The notes beneath the pieces are model-generated. The model was not told where the DNA came from. It made no database searches and saw nothing but the letters and a program-made list of their open reading frames with translations. The translations under genes and the position numbers were made by a program. This document shows positions 1 to 12,306 of a stretch of DNA of 64,000 bases, in pieces. Numbering within the stretch: the stretch's first letter is position 1; every line of letters begins with the position of its first letter. The stretch comes from Chrysoporthe austroafricana (lineage: Eukaryota; Ascomycota; Sordariomycetes; Diaporthales; Cryphonectriaceae): contig JYIP02000001.1 of assembly GCA_001051155.2 (NCBI GenBank), positions 4,650,001 through 4,714,000 of the forward strand. The letters run 5' to 3'.

Positions 1-1014
1 GGCTTTCTGCCGTGCAGACGAATGTCTAGAAACCTGGGCGGCATGATGTCGAGTACCCCGGATAGCATGATGTCCTGAAGCTCATCCGGAAGTTGAGTAT
101 ACAACTGAAATCTATCCCTCGGTGAACGCGCCGGGTGGACGGTGGTGTCCGACGCCGGCGTCAAGGCCGTGGTCCCGCTAGATGACGAAGCGTGGTAGGA
201 ACCTGGGGGCAACGGCGTATGTATAGCTATGCCGAAGGACAGTCTAGACAGTTCGCCCTCGGCATCGACACAGTACCGGTCGAGGTATTCGTCCAGCAAT
301 TCGCCGTAGTGATCTGCCATCTCGGCCATTTTCACAGACAGTCGCCTCGATGCTGGAGATGCCGCAGGTCGTCGTCGTCGAGTCTATCGGCGTGGAGGCC
401 CCACTGTGTGTGGTGTTGCCTCCACAGGCATGCTGGACACTGGCCAGGTCCATAGGTGATTCTGTTGACCCGGCATTAAGGTGATCAGACGGGTGGCTCC
501 TGACCTCCGGTCTGCGACCGACCTCCATCCTGTTAGTAGTGATGACCCAGAGATATGCTGGCTTCCGGAGCCCTGGTAAGGGCAAAATCTCATGCTTGGC
601 GGCCGATGGATACTGGCCTCTATGATGGAAGAGGTAAACACGGATCTGGAGTCAAAGGCTCTCCGCTGACACGATCCTAGTCAGCTTGTATGCAATGGAA
701 AGCGCGGTCGTCCTGGGAACGAAACCTGTGCCTCCCTTGTGATACTGAGGAGCGAAGACATGAGAAGGGGGGATCTCGAAACCTTCTCAGTCTATCAGGA
801 GTACTTCTTCACAAACGCAGTAATAGAAAGCTTTCATGGCAAGAACACTTATCTCGCTCTCGACAGGTAGCACTCGAGTAGAAATATGGGCCAGGTCAAA
901 ATTGGGCGAACTTAAATTGATCATAACAGGCAAAAGGTATCGAAACCGTATTAACTTGAAGCGATGGATTGCAAATAACCAGACCCGGCTCCCCTTGATC
1001 GGTTGCAAACTCCC
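1..1014. other. No recognisable gene
   Basis: Only short overlapping open frames are visible on both strands, none with a recognisable domain or a convincing intron-joined frame. The right end is the 3' flank of the MFS transporter on the minus strand. Confidence 0.5.
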
Positions 1015-2932
1015 TCACCTCCACGAGGGACCCTTCCACTGCACCACCAGCACTGGGATGATGGACACAGCGACCATCATCGCCACTGCAATTCCAGCGG
1101 TCTGGCGGTAGCCAGCGACATCGAGCATTTGAGGGAACCAGAATGGTCCGATGAAACCCCAGATTTGCCTGACGAAGGTAATGAAGACACCGACACTAGC
1201 AGCATCGGTGCGGTAGCAGTCCACAGCGTACGTGACCAGTACGGTTGTCACAATTTGGTTGCCTGCGAGGTGACGAGTTAGAGACGCAAGCTAGATGTTA
1301 TAGACAATGGGAATGACAGGAAAAAAAAAAAAAAAGAAAGAAAGAAGAGAGGGGGATTTGCTTACCGGCTGAGCAGATACCAACGCCTATCAGGGGGGTG
1401 ACGTTCCACGTAGTACCCGCGTAGAACAACTGCACCAGGAAGACGACGACACCAATGATGCAGAGCGCGAAGCCGAAGTAGCTCAGCCACAGGCGGAACT
1501 CGGGCTCGGGAGTCCGGCCGCCCAGCTTGCGGCGTCGCATCGACATCCACAGATCCGACACGCGGCCTCCGACCTGCTCGCCGATGATGGTCCCGACGAT
1601 GACGGCGATCATCTGCAGGCCGTTCTGCTGCGTGTTGAAGTCGAAGAGCTCGGGAAACAGCTGCGGGATCTCGACGGTAGGCATGATGCTCGTCCAGAGG
1701 AACTCCATCGCGTATGCGACGGCGGGGATCACGACACACGGGTGTGCGGCGTGCGTAAGGGGCTCGATGAAGTCATAGAAGGTCAGGGGCGACTTGTCGA
1801 TGCGCCGGAAGCTGGCGTACTGCTTCTTGAACTCGGACTTGTTCCTCTCGGTCTGGGGGGCCGCCTCGCCGCGGACGTAGCGTGACTCCGGACCGAAGAA
1901 GAAATAGAGGACTAACTGCACACCATTTGTCTGAAGGGGGAAACAGGTCATTAGATGAGAAGCGTAGCAGGCAGGCATAGACTGTGACTCACGATAGCGA
2001 GGATGTAGTAGATCCATCGGTAGCCGACCCTCAGGGCGACGAAGCCGAAGATGAAGGGCGCTACTGGGACGCCAAGCGTGACCATGATCGTCCAGATACC
2101 CATATATCTCGCCCTCTCCCTCTGGAAGAAAGTCTCGGCGACAACACCAGATCCTATCGCGGCGGCGGGACTGATGAAGAAACCCGTGATGGCACGGCAC
2201 AGTCCCATCGTGCCGTAAGAATGGGCATTCGCACAACCGATGTTTCCGACCAGACTGCAGATCAAAGAGATGAGGAAGATAGGTCGTCGACCGTAACGCT
2301 GCGAGAGCGGCCGCCAGAGTAGGGGAGCAACACCGAGGATACAAATGACCAGCGAGGTGAGGTAGCTGGCGGTCTGCACCTGGATGTCGAGGTCCGCGGC
2401 GATATTTACAAAGGCCGCCATAATCGCCCTGGGATTCGGTCATGTTAACATCTTCGGGGCGTGACAGTGTCTTAAGACTTCCGGAAAGTACGACGTGGGT
2501 TGTTGGGGCAGTGCTACTCACGCTGCTGTGAAGGTTCCCATCATGGCGTGAAACGCAACGAGCATCAGATTTATAATTTTCTGTGTACGGGCGGCCTTTG
2601 GTTAACGAGCATTCGAGAGGCTGTGATCCTCGTGACTCCTTCCTTACCTTCCTCTGGGACCAATTGTACGGGTCTGCGTCGGTCATGTCGGGAATTGGCG
2701 AGAGGTCCAGTGTCCCGTGTCTCTGAAGAAGATATTGCCGATGCTCTTCAGAGAGCTCGCCGATCTCGTCCTGGGTGGGATGTCAGATATCCTTCATCAC
2801 AGCTCTCGAGACAGGGTGTCGCGTCGCGAACTGGTTGATAATACGTACGGAGTATTCATGTTGAACGAGGTGCGGCTCGTGCGCCTCCTCCACCTTCAAG
2901 GGAGACGGCGAGCGCTTCTCTTCCTGGCTCAT
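1015..2932 (-). CDS. MFS transporter, drug:H+ antiporter-1 (HOL1-like) type
   Basis: Membrane transporter of the major facilitator superfamily, probably a proton-coupled exporter of small molecules; the substrate cannot be read from sequence. I joined six exons: 2932-2849, 2770-2648, 2580-2522, 2428-1993, 1930-1366 and 1262-1015. All introns are GT...AG and the join gives an uninterrupted 504-residue frame. The N-terminal cytoplasmic tail carries the usual fungal run before the first helix (DADPYNWSQRK). The loop 2-3 motif is seen as LSQRYGRRPIF, followed by many hydrophobic helices, a long central loop and a second six-helix half ending QWKGPSWR. The start ATG at 2932 gives an acidic, charged N-terminus typical of the family. 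The last intron (1263-1365) has a long A-rich run on the plus strand. Nothing suggests it is broken. The family call is firm; the HOL1-like subgroup is an inference from the N-terminal motif. Confidence 0.88.
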
Positions 2933-5187
2933 CTTGTCGGTATCGTGCAGTTCGAGAGGGTCAAGAGGGGCACAACGTCGAAAACAACAACACAGCGAGG
3001 TGCGCAGAACTCGTGGGCCTGGACCGAGGCCAGAGGATATAAATCAGAACGCCTGGGCCATCGGACACATTTCTTGCTTCCGCCGAGGTGTCCGAGGATA
3101 CTATTTGGGATGCCCTATGTTGGGGCACAAACACATCCATCCCTCCAGCGTTTCTGACACCGCCCATGCCCGTGGTAGTACTCATGCCCAAGGGCCACGC
3201 GCCTCCAGGGCTGGCACTAGGGATGCGCTTAACCAGAGTCATAACGGCCTGGAAGTCGCATAGTTAGGCGAGACGCGCAGCGACAACGGCACTAGCCCGG
3301 ACCAGGAAGTATCCACCGGCAAGTCAACCTCAATGCGTGCAAGGGTACACGCAATCAGGCCACTCCTAAGAGGACTTTCTGGGGAAAGTGGATAGAGTGG
3401 ATCAGGACGGGAAGTAACTTGCACAAAGGCGGAGGGAGGATCTGCGGGGGTGGAGGGCGTGGAGTCCCTCTGCCTTGGTCCCCCCGTAACACGAAGTCCC
3501 TGATTGCATTACAACACATAGTGAGGCTCCATTTGCGTGCATTATCGGTATTTGTGCCACCACACCGAGGTTGCACCGACTGCCTGCGGTTACAGTTGCG
3601 ACCGTGATCGCTGAAATTCTCTTACAAGAGACCCAGAGCGTGACTTGTCGTCAATGTACTCCGTACAAGAGTTCAATCCAGCTCCACGTTTTTTTGCTGA
3701 GCCTCATCCCTTGGCATCGCTGGCTGACGCGAAGCTTTCCTGGCGCATATCTAGACTGCTGACCACCGCCACAGTAGGCTCGGTGATAATTCTAGCGTCG
3801 GGATACAGGTTTGTCTTCACAGAGGAGGAGCGATATCACTGTCCAGCCAGCAGGTGCACTGGAGGAGGCGGTGGCATGTGGGTGGACCCCGGAGTCTGTC
3901 ACCCGGGATTGTGTCGACTAATTTAGACCAGGTTGGTGGTGTAGGTATGGAGAGCCAGGGACTGTACACAGCACAGAGGCGTGCTGATTCGCCGGCCCTT
4001 CGCCGGACGTTGCGACGATCTAGGGATAGGTCAAGATATTGGGTCTTCTACCCCAACAAATGCCCACCTGCGCTCTCGCGTTGGGTGGTACTACTGGAGA
4101 GCGAGGTGGGTATCCACATCAGGGCCGGACACCCGGGCGGGCTCTGCTACCATGCCCTGCATGCGTGCCATGGTATGGGCGCAGGCCGTTTCAGGAGAAT
4201 GGAGCGTCGACGGAGGAGCAAGAAGGTTGAGGGCACCAGTGAGCTTTGGACTAAAAGGCGGCTGCCAGCTCATTGCGACGTCCTCGGGATCTGGCTTATT
4301 ATGTAGGCGCGTTTGGTAATGGCCTACGTTGAGACGAGGACCCAGATCACTGTATAGATCCTGGTTTTGGGCTCAGTTTCTGTGTACGTCACTTGTGTAT
4401 GTCACTAGAGTGTGTAATGGACACGTAAACAATAATGTAGTATAACAGCGCCTGCTGGATAAGGCATGCGCAGGGTGCTTTCAAGCGCCCCTTTTCGTCC
4501 ACTCTCATTGCGACGGCCTTGCCTAGGGGAGAACAATAGCTAGAAGCCATTATTCGCAGATATTGGAGCTTCAAGGTGGACGTGATGAAAACGAGTCATT
4601 GCCTGGTCAGGCATGTGCTGTGGCGAAACAGGCACCTGATATCGAGCATAGGAAAGAATAAATAAGTGTTGAGATAGAAATCTGTCTTCTACAAAAGAGA
4701 GTGAAAATGGCAGTGTAGTGCTCAGCCATAAATATATAGAGCACAGAAATGCCATGGTTAGGGTGCTGGTTGCTCCACTTTTCCACATGTGCTGCTCAGT
4801 TCTGGTCCCCGTGAAACTGAGCAGACGTAACACAGGATTATGCGACAACTCTACCATAGTACTGTTGCTGCTTGACAGGGACAGCTGGGAGGAGTTCAGC
4901 TCCCAATACGACGCAGAGAAAAGGCTTTAAATTATTCAATAGTGTTACGGCTACCTTACGTAAGGCTTCGAATGCAAGAACAGTAGGTATTGTACGGACT
5001 ACGGCGCTACAATCTGGGGTCCGAGGAGATGCACTGATGCGTTTCGTATCTTGGGTCTTGCGGATTGCAATTCTTCTCTTTCCCCTCTTCGCTTTGACTT
5101 CTTTGAAAGAGAAGAGGAACTATTTCTCTCTTTGTTTTCTGAAGTCGCGCTGTCGCGCAAATCGTGTTCTGCTAGGCATTAACGCTG
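2933..5187. other. No recognisable gene; upstream region of the MFS transporter
   Basis: No supported gene. Open frames are short and of low complexity, and none joins across plausible introns to a known protein. The part next to 2933 should hold the promoter of the transporter. Confidence 0.45.
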
Positions 5188-6970
5188 TCACTTGCTCGAG
5201 ACAGACTGAATCCAGTAGATCATGTAGTGTTGAGCACCGAGAAGCAGGAGTTGGTCCAAGAGTCTAAGCAAATGTCGACATCCCCGAAGGCGCAAACCTC
5301 GAACTGGAACAAAGCCAAGAGTCTCGTCGGCCTGTATGGGTATGTGGTATTCGCGTGTTGTTTGCCTAATCAGAGCTGCCACATCGGGACACGTTAACAC
5401 CACACTTAAGTATAGCCATGTGTTTATTGCCACTAGAATAGCTGTAGGATACAGCGGTATCAACAATGCATCCCTGTGTGGAATCCAGCAGGCTAGCGAG
5501 GACAGCGACAAGATTTGGCGATTTTCTCCTATGACTGTCGTGTCGACGAAAGCCCCGAGAAGCATCCGACCGAGGTTCTAGTCACAAGGCTGACCACTGT
5601 CTTCCCCTCGTTTCTTCCAGATATACGTACTGATCAGCTGCAGAACAGCCCATGGTGGCAAGTAGCATACGCGCACGATGTACCAATACTCTTCCCGGGT
5701 CATTACGGCGGTCGCATTATCACCCACACCAACGACATTGTCCATACGAATGATCCCATCCGCCGACGGCAGCGTTGCTTAAAGCGGTCAATTCCTCCTC
5801 GACAACGATCTCAATACCGCAGTCGTTCCGCTCCATGCATAATAAATGTTATCCGCAGTTTCTGCGAAAAGTATGAGATTTACCGAAGGTACTTGCGAGA
5901 AACCTGCCGAGACATAATATCCCCGGCATCGACGCCGACCCACTTCGGAAGTTGCTTTGCGCGTGTGAAGACATAATGACGGCTGACGACTAAGGGGGTG
6001 GACGACACCTTCAATCAGGCGATGGCCTACTCGCCGCCTAATCCTGTATTCAACTATGAATACCTGAGCGACTCGTTGGATGATGGGCTTTGCTTGTGAG
6101 TTCGCATTGGTGTCAACGCGTCTGCGGACTGGACCCCAAATCACAGCTTCGTGCACAAACCCCATCGTAAATGTCTACTAGTACGGTACCAATCGCAATG
6201 GCCACGGCGGCGATGAATACAGCCAACATGCCAATGACTACATTCCATAGCGTCGACACTGGCTCATCTTTCTTGAGGGGACAGCTCGAGTCTTACTGTC
6301 TATCTAATGCTAAGCAGTACGTAGACGCGATTCGGCCAAGAGTGACTGCCCGGATATCTGCTCCTTGAAGGGCCTGCTATGAGGCTTCCGTTTATAGGTC
6401 TCATCAGCTGTAAAACACATACATATGGGTTGCCTTGGGGATGTGTGCTTGTTGTATCCGCATTTCCATCTAGGTGTCCTGACAGGATCGCGCGTTCAAA
6501 TAGCGAGGATACTACCCAATACCGTCTACCTTGGATAGTTGAGATAGACGTCATCCAAGTATTTGTCTGATCTTATACGCATCTCCAGCATTCACCACAT
6601 CCTGCTCAACCGTCGCGACCTCTTGATTCTAGAACCACACCGAAAGATTAGAGTTTTATGAAGGCGGATGTATGCATTTAATGTCAGCGACGGCTTAAAG
6701 CGCGTGGTGATATGGATAAGGGTGGATGCGTCCGAATATGTGTGATTTGTGGCGCCCGATCGGGGCAGACTCACGAACCAGTTGAGGCCACAGTTGAGGC
6801 CCTCAAGGAACCTGGTGCGAGCCCGGCATGACACCAGAGTTATTATAACAGCCAAGTAGTGGCGTTCCATTGGTAGGGGATTGGAGGGATTTGAATGTGA
6901 CGGGTTATAGTAGAGAATGAGATGACAGGAAAGTTGACCTTGACAACGTTTGTGGGCAGATAACGGCAAG
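5188..6970 (-). pseudogene. Protein-like fragments, possibly a decayed or many-intron gene of unknown function
   Basis: I do not recognise this as a known protein. On the minus strand several short stretches look protein-like but lie in different frames. There is a hydrophobic helix near 6170-6260 (reads LWNVVIGMLAVFIAAVAIAI), a mixed segment near 5650-5780 containing REEYWYIVRVCYLPPWAVL, and a hydrophobic stretch near 5400-5500. I could not join them into one frame with confident splice sites. It may be a membrane protein gene with several introns, or a relic carrying frameshifts. The alternative is chance open frames in non-coding DNA. Confidence 0.2.
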
Positions 6971-8388
6971 ATGATAGGCAGTCAAAGTTGAAAGGCACCG
7001 ACAACCCGAGATTCAGGAATGTAATTCAAGCGGCGGAATCGATCAAGTATAGATAGATGTAGCTACCGAGTGGCAGAGGGCGCCGTCAAAGAGAGCGAGC
7101 GAGCTATGAAAATGAAAGGAGTGACCTTCATCATGGAGTCTATCTCCGAAGAGATTGTCGAGCCTCTCGTGCAGCATTTTGTTGGATATCCCTAGAGCTT
7201 GACGCTGACTGCGTGGCCCTGAAAGGGTCATCTTCGCCAGAAGGATATGGTGAGCCAACTCAGGCAGAAGAAGATGGATGATTGAGCTGAATGGCATGGA
7301 GCCTTGAGGCTTCCTCTCTTCCTATAAAATATATGGGCGGCTTACCCGACTCTTAGATGACAAGGCAGCTGATGTGTACGTAGTTCAGAGGAAGCAATAA
7401 TTATTTTTTGCCGAATCTGAGTTGCAGGCCTATCGGGATGTTCCAGGGAAGAAGAGGAGTAATAACACAGCAAGCAGTCGTCTCTGGCATAGAGGGAATA
7501 GGAATGTATTCCAAGTGTGACATATTGAAGTCCTCATCACCGTGTGGAAACTCGAACCTGTCAGTCCTTGAGTCATCATTTCTCGGCCACCCTTCGCCTG
7601 TTTTCACTCCCGTCTCATTTCTTCAAGATATCTGACACTGGACCGGCGTCTACGGGCAGTGAACATGTAAGCAAGAAGAGGTGGGCTTGTGATGACGAGT
7701 ACCGGCCACACGGGCATATCAGCCTCAAAAGTCCTTCGTCGTCTTGCTCGTGGCTGTTGCCTGGTGATTTTGATGATGTGTCTTCTCCTAGGTGGGCAAT
7801 GGACAGCGACTAGCACACGCATGCAGTCCAGGCTGCAGAAATGGGACCCAAGAGAACAACTTGTCATCAACATGTGGTCGAATATAAATCATGTCAGTCT
7901 TGTCTTGTTGTCTTCTTCGCCAGAGTGAATCTCTCTGCCCAACACCTGGCCTCGCTACTGCACCGTGTGGTCAAGTGAGTTGAGCCCAGACACGCCCCTG
8001 CTGCAACTAATTTGGAACCCTGACAGGCGAGCGTAGCGCTAAGGGCCATGACGTAGCCGTGGTAGCCTTCTGTCTGCTGTTCTGCTGCGCCGTGTCAGGC
8101 GGGTCAGCTCCCCCAACTTTCAGAGCCCCGCCGAGCCCCGCGCTCCCCCTGCGGTCCATGTCAAGTGTCAGGGTCTAGGGCAGCTGTCTCGACCTCGTGC
8201 GCGCTGCTCCAATGCTGATGTACTTCCGCCCAAGCCGCCAAACACTCCCCCGCGTCCATGACGGCCTCATTCACTCCTGAATAACAAAGAAGTGGTCGTT
8301 AGGAGATTCCCGTCCTGTTCCTACATCGACTGCGACGATTCGAATTCCCACCCAAACCTAGGCTGCCGTACGATACCGCCGTGTAGTC
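6971..8388. other. No recognisable gene; upstream region of YOP1
   Basis: No supported gene on either strand. The last few hundred bases are the 5' flank of the YOP1-like gene and are GC-rich with pyrimidine-rich stretches, as is usual before fungal start codons. Confidence 0.45.
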
Positions 8389-9715
8389 ATGTTCGACATA
8401 TTCGCCAAGCTCTTATCGTGCGTCATCTCCCATCTCCCATACCTCCCCGCGATAACGGTGCAAGCCCCACCATCGATCAGGGACCATCGATCAGGGACCA
8501 TCGATCAGGGACCATCGCGACGAGCCCACCCTCCGGCGCCCTTGATCACCGCCGGCGCAGCAGAGGGCCTGCGCCGTGGCTAACACGCTCATAGCTCGAT
8601 CGCGTCCTTCCTCTTCCCTCTCTTCGCCTCCTACAAGGCCCTCAAGACCGCGGATCCGGCCCAGCTGACACCATGGCTGATGTACTGGGTCGTTCTCGCC
8701 TGCGCCCTCCTCGTTGAGAGCTGGACGGAGTGGTTCCTCGTCTGGTACGTTCTCTCGACCTACTTTCGCCTGCGTTGTACGCGCGAGCCTTCTCTGACAG
8801 ACGAATGTCCCCAGGATACCTCTCTACCCCTACGTCCGGCTCCTCTTCCTCCTCTATCTCGTCCTTCCCCAGACCCAAGGCGCACGCATCATCTACACCA
8901 CCTATGTCCACCCTTATCTTGAGGACAACGAGTCCCAGATCGAAAACCTCATCGCCACGACCCACGACAAGATGAAGACCGCCGGCATGGCCTACCTGAA
9001 GCGCGCCATCGAGATTCTGCGCACTCAGGTGCTCGGCATGCCCCCTTCCCCCGAGTCCCGGGCCGCATCCGAAAGCAGCATACCCGCCGCCCAGCGCCCG
9101 CGCAGCTACACCCAGTCGCTGCTCGAGCGCTTCCAGCTGCCCCAGGCGCGCTGGCCCGGGAACGCCGGGACCGCCGGGCAGGACTTTTACAACTTCCTCA
9201 CGAGCGCGGTCGCGGCGGCGGCGGGATCCGGCGCGTCGAAGGAGAGCGGCCCGGCTGCGTCGTCGTTCGCGGATATCTCGGGCGTCGGCGCCTTCCCGTC
9301 GGGCGACATGACCGCGAGCGGGACGCTGGTCCCGCCCGGCATCCGCGACGACGCGGAGAAGATATCCTTCCTAGCCGCGCAGCGCGAGAGGCTGAACCTG
9401 GTGTTGGGCGCGCTGGACCGCGAGGCCGCGGCGCTGCGGTCCTCGAGTCCGGCCGCGCAGGAGGGTGACCTGGACGGCGGGCAGCCGTCTTCGAGCGCCG
9501 ACAGGCCGGCCACGTCGGCGAGCGGCAGGAGCGGTCTTAGCAAGAGCCGTAGCGAGGTGGACTTTGAGAAGATCGAGGCGGAGAGCGGCGCGGAGGACAA
9601 CGCAGCGCAGGACGGCGAGGGCGCCAGGCCGACGCCCGGGGCGAGCGGAGGCTCTTGGATGCCCTGGGGCTGGGGAGGACCGTCGGCGAAGGAGGACAAG
9701 AGTAAGGCTGAGTGA
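8389..9715 (+). CDS. YOP1: YOP1/REEP (TB2/DP1/HVA22) ER membrane-shaping protein
   Basis: Reticulon-like membrane protein that curves tubular endoplasmic reticulum, a role known for the REEP/Yop1 family. Exons are 8389-8417, 8595-8744 and 8815-9715, giving 359 residues without interruption. The first intron rebuilds the N-terminus as MFDIFAKLLSSIASFLFPLF, the expected start of the ascomycete family. The TB2/DP1 core follows with the SYKAL motif, PAQLTPWLMYW and hairpin helices up to the LPQTQGAR motif (about residues 10-95). The C-terminal 250 residues are rich in Ser, Ala, Gly and acidic residues and look disordered; this makes the protein about twice as long as yeast Yop1, but such tails occur in filamentous fungi. 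It ends in an acidic/basic stretch with GGSWMPWGWGGPSAKED. It converges on MGM101. Confidence 0.92.
8471..8517. repeat. 14-bp tandem repeat in the first YOP1 intron
   Basis: The unit catcgatcagggac is present three times in perfect tandem plus a partial fourth (catcg). It lies wholly in the 177-nt intron 1 (8418-8594), so copy-number change would not alter the protein. It contains the ClaI-like palindrome atcgat in each unit. Confidence 0.9.
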
Positions 9716-10230
9716 AGCCGATGCTTATGATCCGGTACTGGCGTCCTGTGGCTTGATCAATATCTTTTAGACGGACATCGCACGCGCAACGAAACCTGGG
9801 GTGCACCCCTTTCCACACTCTCCCCGCCCATGGCTTATAATTTTGAATTTCTCGCTACGGAGGGCTCAGGTGAGGAAGTCTTCGTCCATCAATGACCGCG
9901 TCCGATGAGTATATGGTCTTGCGAACCTTGGGTCCGTTGACTGTGAGATCTTTATAGAGTAAACATTGAGAGTAGTGTGTCTCGCGGCTTCCGGTCGAGA
10001 ACCCTGTAGCGTATTCGTACAAAACGCCCGGCCAGTGTCTATGCCCATGGTCGATCATCTCCTCCTCTATATGCGACAGGGTATCAACCACTACAGCGCG
10101 AACAGGCCGTTGTGACCCTACCCAGCCGTCCTTCATGCATGAGCTCGCGCTCATTTCGAATTGGTGGTCGCCGAGGCCATCTGGCCTCCAGATTATTAGC
10201 CCGCCGGCTGCGCGCCACCCCTTAGACCCC
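9716..10230. other. Convergent intergenic region (3' ends of YOP1 and MGM101)
   Basis: Contains no supported gene. It separates two genes transcribed toward each other and so should hold both 3' untranslated regions and polyadenylation sites. Confidence 0.5.
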
Positions 10231-11245
10231 TCAGCTCTTCTTGTAAGGATACTGCGGGTCGTCGCCCTTGCGCACCCAGATCTGCCGCTTCTTCTTGGTG
10301 GCCACGTGCTCGACCCAGATCTCCTGCGTGTACTTCTTCTTGAACTCCCGGATGTAGCGCGGGTCCCACAGCTCAGACGCGATGCCCAGGTCCTTGCAGC
10401 AGCGCATGAGCGCGTTGCTCTTGCAGCCCTCGCCGGCGGTGGCGATGCCGTCGTCATTACCGAAGAATTGACACTCGCCGCGGGCCTGGGCTATGAACCT
10501 AGAGGTACGCACAGCAGATATTAGCACGGGTCCATCCTGTCGAGATCCCACTGAGCGGTGTCACAGTAGACCATGTCTGGGGGTGGCGGGAGACCTACCG
10601 CCCGTGCACGAGCAGCGCGTACTCCCTCGTGACCACCTTCTCACCGACCGCCAGATCGCCCCGCGGCGCCATGCCCCAGCCGCCCGGCCCGAAGGCCTGG
10701 TTCAGAATCCGCCTGTACTTGATCTCGGGTAGGTAGATGATGCCATCCGGCTTGATCTCGACGTCCTCGTACGGGATCGGCCTCATCAGTACGGCCGCGA
10801 CATCTGGGGTGAAGGGCGTGGTGGACAGCCCGTGGAAGGACGATGACCAGTCAATGCCGTTATTAGCGAAGTTATCACTGCCGGAGGAGGAGGTCTCAGG
10901 TATGGCGCCTAGATTCGGGGGCGGGGTGTAGGGCGCAGCGGCGACGGGATTGACCTGGTTCTCGGCGTAGGCGGAGGTTGTTGGTTTCGGGGCGGGTGTG
11001 GAGGAGGAGGATGAGGAGGAGGAGGTGGTCGTCGCGGAGCGCTTATAGGAGGACTGTGGGTATGTTGCTGATTTCTTCTGGGAGGAGGACGTCGTCGTCG
11101 TTGATGGGCCGTTGTATGTGGTGGCTGCCCTCGCGGCTGGTCGCAAGCTCTGGGATTGCGCGTTCGTGGCGGCCACCCCTGCAGGAAGACCTCGGGCGCC
11201 GTGCAGCCGCATTGGGCGCAGCGCTGAGGATATTATGCGTGTCAT
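10231..11245 (-). CDS. MGM101: Mitochondrial genome maintenance protein MGM101
   Basis: Rad52-like single-strand annealing protein of the mitochondrial nucleoid, needed for repair and retention of mitochondrial DNA in yeast. Exons are 11245-10599 and 10498-10231, split by a 100-nt GT...AG intron, giving 304 residues. The start at 11245 gives an Arg- and Ser-containing N-terminus ([19 protein letters not shown]) suited to mitochondrial import; the frame is open further upstream, but those residues look less like a presequence. A Ser/Thr-rich linker runs to about residue 130. The conserved core follows, with [30 protein letters not shown], the intron-spanning [13 protein letters not shown] and [24 protein letters not shown]. 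It ends with a Lys-rich [16 protein letters not shown] tail. The length fits the fungal family. Confidence 0.93.
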
Positions 11246-11587
11246 GGCGGTGTTGGAGGTTGTGAGGAGAGGGGTGGTGGTGGTGGATGATGGGCGAGCA
11301 GGAAGATGGAAATCTGGGTGGGGGCCGACTTGGATTTTGGAGGCGAATTTCCATTTGAGCTCGACGCGCAGCGGTGCCAGCGGCAGGCGGCGCGCGCAAC
11401 CGCAGCGGCTTGCAGGGGTTCGCCCCGCGTCATTGTCTCGCGGGAGCACCTGAGCCTGAGTTCTCTTCACCAGCTTCTTCACCTGCGCAGGCCGGAGAGG
11501 GGGATTTCCTGGAATGATGAGCTGGGAGTCTTGCTTTTTGTGAATCTATAAGAAACATCTGAATACAATTTCTCTGGAGGGTGTCCC
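11246..11587. other. Intergenic region between COA4-like gene and MGM101
   Basis: About 340 nt between two genes on the same strand. It holds the 3' flank of the COA4-like gene and the promoter of MGM101. No separate gene is supported, although the MGM101 frame remains open upstream of the chosen start. Confidence 0.5.
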
Positions 11588-12191
11588 TCATGACTGCGTC
11601 GTCCTGTCGGCATCCTTCGTTGAGGTCCTCTCGTCGTTGCCATGAGCCTTCCAGCAGCGCCTGAAGATCTCCATCTTGACAGGCCAGAGATGTCAGCGAG
11701 GATCTCAGATATATAAGACCATAGGAGACAGGAGGCACACCTCGTCCTTGCACTTCCGCCAGTCCTTCTTCTCGAAGTAGCAGTCTGTCATCTTCATGTT
11801 CTCATCTAGAGGCAACGCCCCAGAGGTCAACAACCCTCGCTCTCGAGACCAGGGGCTCATCACCACATACCTGCACACCCGGTGCTGAAGATGCGCTTGT
11901 CCCTGTGGACAGACAGTTCGGCCGTATTAGTCTGGGGCCTGAGAAGCTCGGGAGATCTGACGCTGATGGTGTTGTCTCGGGCCCCGTTAGGAGATTTCCC
12001 GAGCGCACATCAGCGAAGAGGCCCACGCCCCGGCCGGGTTTGTTGAGAGACATCAAACCTTCTCACCAAAAAAGCCAGCCACCAGAAACAAGAGGGGTCC
12101 CAGCTTACCACTCATCCGGCTCGTCATCGTCCATACCTGTCTGCTGCCCTGCTACGGCCTTGGCTGCTTCTTTTGACGTGTCGCCACCCAT
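11588..12191 (-). CDS. COA4: Twin CX9C protein, COA4/CMC3 (CHCHD8)-like cytochrome c oxidase assembly factor
   Basis: Small protein of the mitochondrial intermembrane space; in yeast Coa4 takes part in cytochrome c oxidase assembly and is imported by the Mia40 disulfide relay. I assembled four exons, 12191-12109, 11902-11871, 11805-11741 and 11674-11588, giving an uninterrupted 88-residue frame; the introns are 206, 65 and 66 nt. The sequence shows DEPDEWDKRIFSTGC, then the two CX9C motifs (CADENMKMTDC and CKDEMEIFRRC), then CWKAHGNDERTSTKDA. The DEWD...TGC start and the GN-ER-ST ending match COA4 better than other twin-CX9C proteins such as COX23 or CMC1. It is divergent from BPL1 with only 115 nt between start codons. 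It is easy to miss because every exon is short. Confidence 0.85.
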
Positions 12192-12306
12192 CTTGAGATT
12201 GCGCGGGTGATGTGTCAAGGGGGAAGTTAGCACTTTGATTTGGGGCACCGCGGTACTCACCTTGACTCTTCACCTCACCTCACCTCACCCGAGTCACATC
12301 CGGAAC
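12192..12306. promoter_or_regulatory. Compact bidirectional promoter between COA4-like gene and BPL1
   Basis: 115 nt separate the two start codons, so both promoters and 5' leaders must overlap here. The stretch contains a tandem run of CACCT units (cacctcacctcacctcaccc, 12271-12290) close to the BPL1 start. No TATA box is evident. Confidence 0.6.

Noticed and set aside
9187..9699. 170-aa minus-strand frame
   Set aside because: Antisense of the low-complexity tail of YOP1.
11245..11482. MGM101 start at the more upstream ATG (11482)
   Set aside because: The added residues do not look like a mitochondrial presequence, while the downstream start gives a good one. The upstream start cannot be excluded without transcript data.
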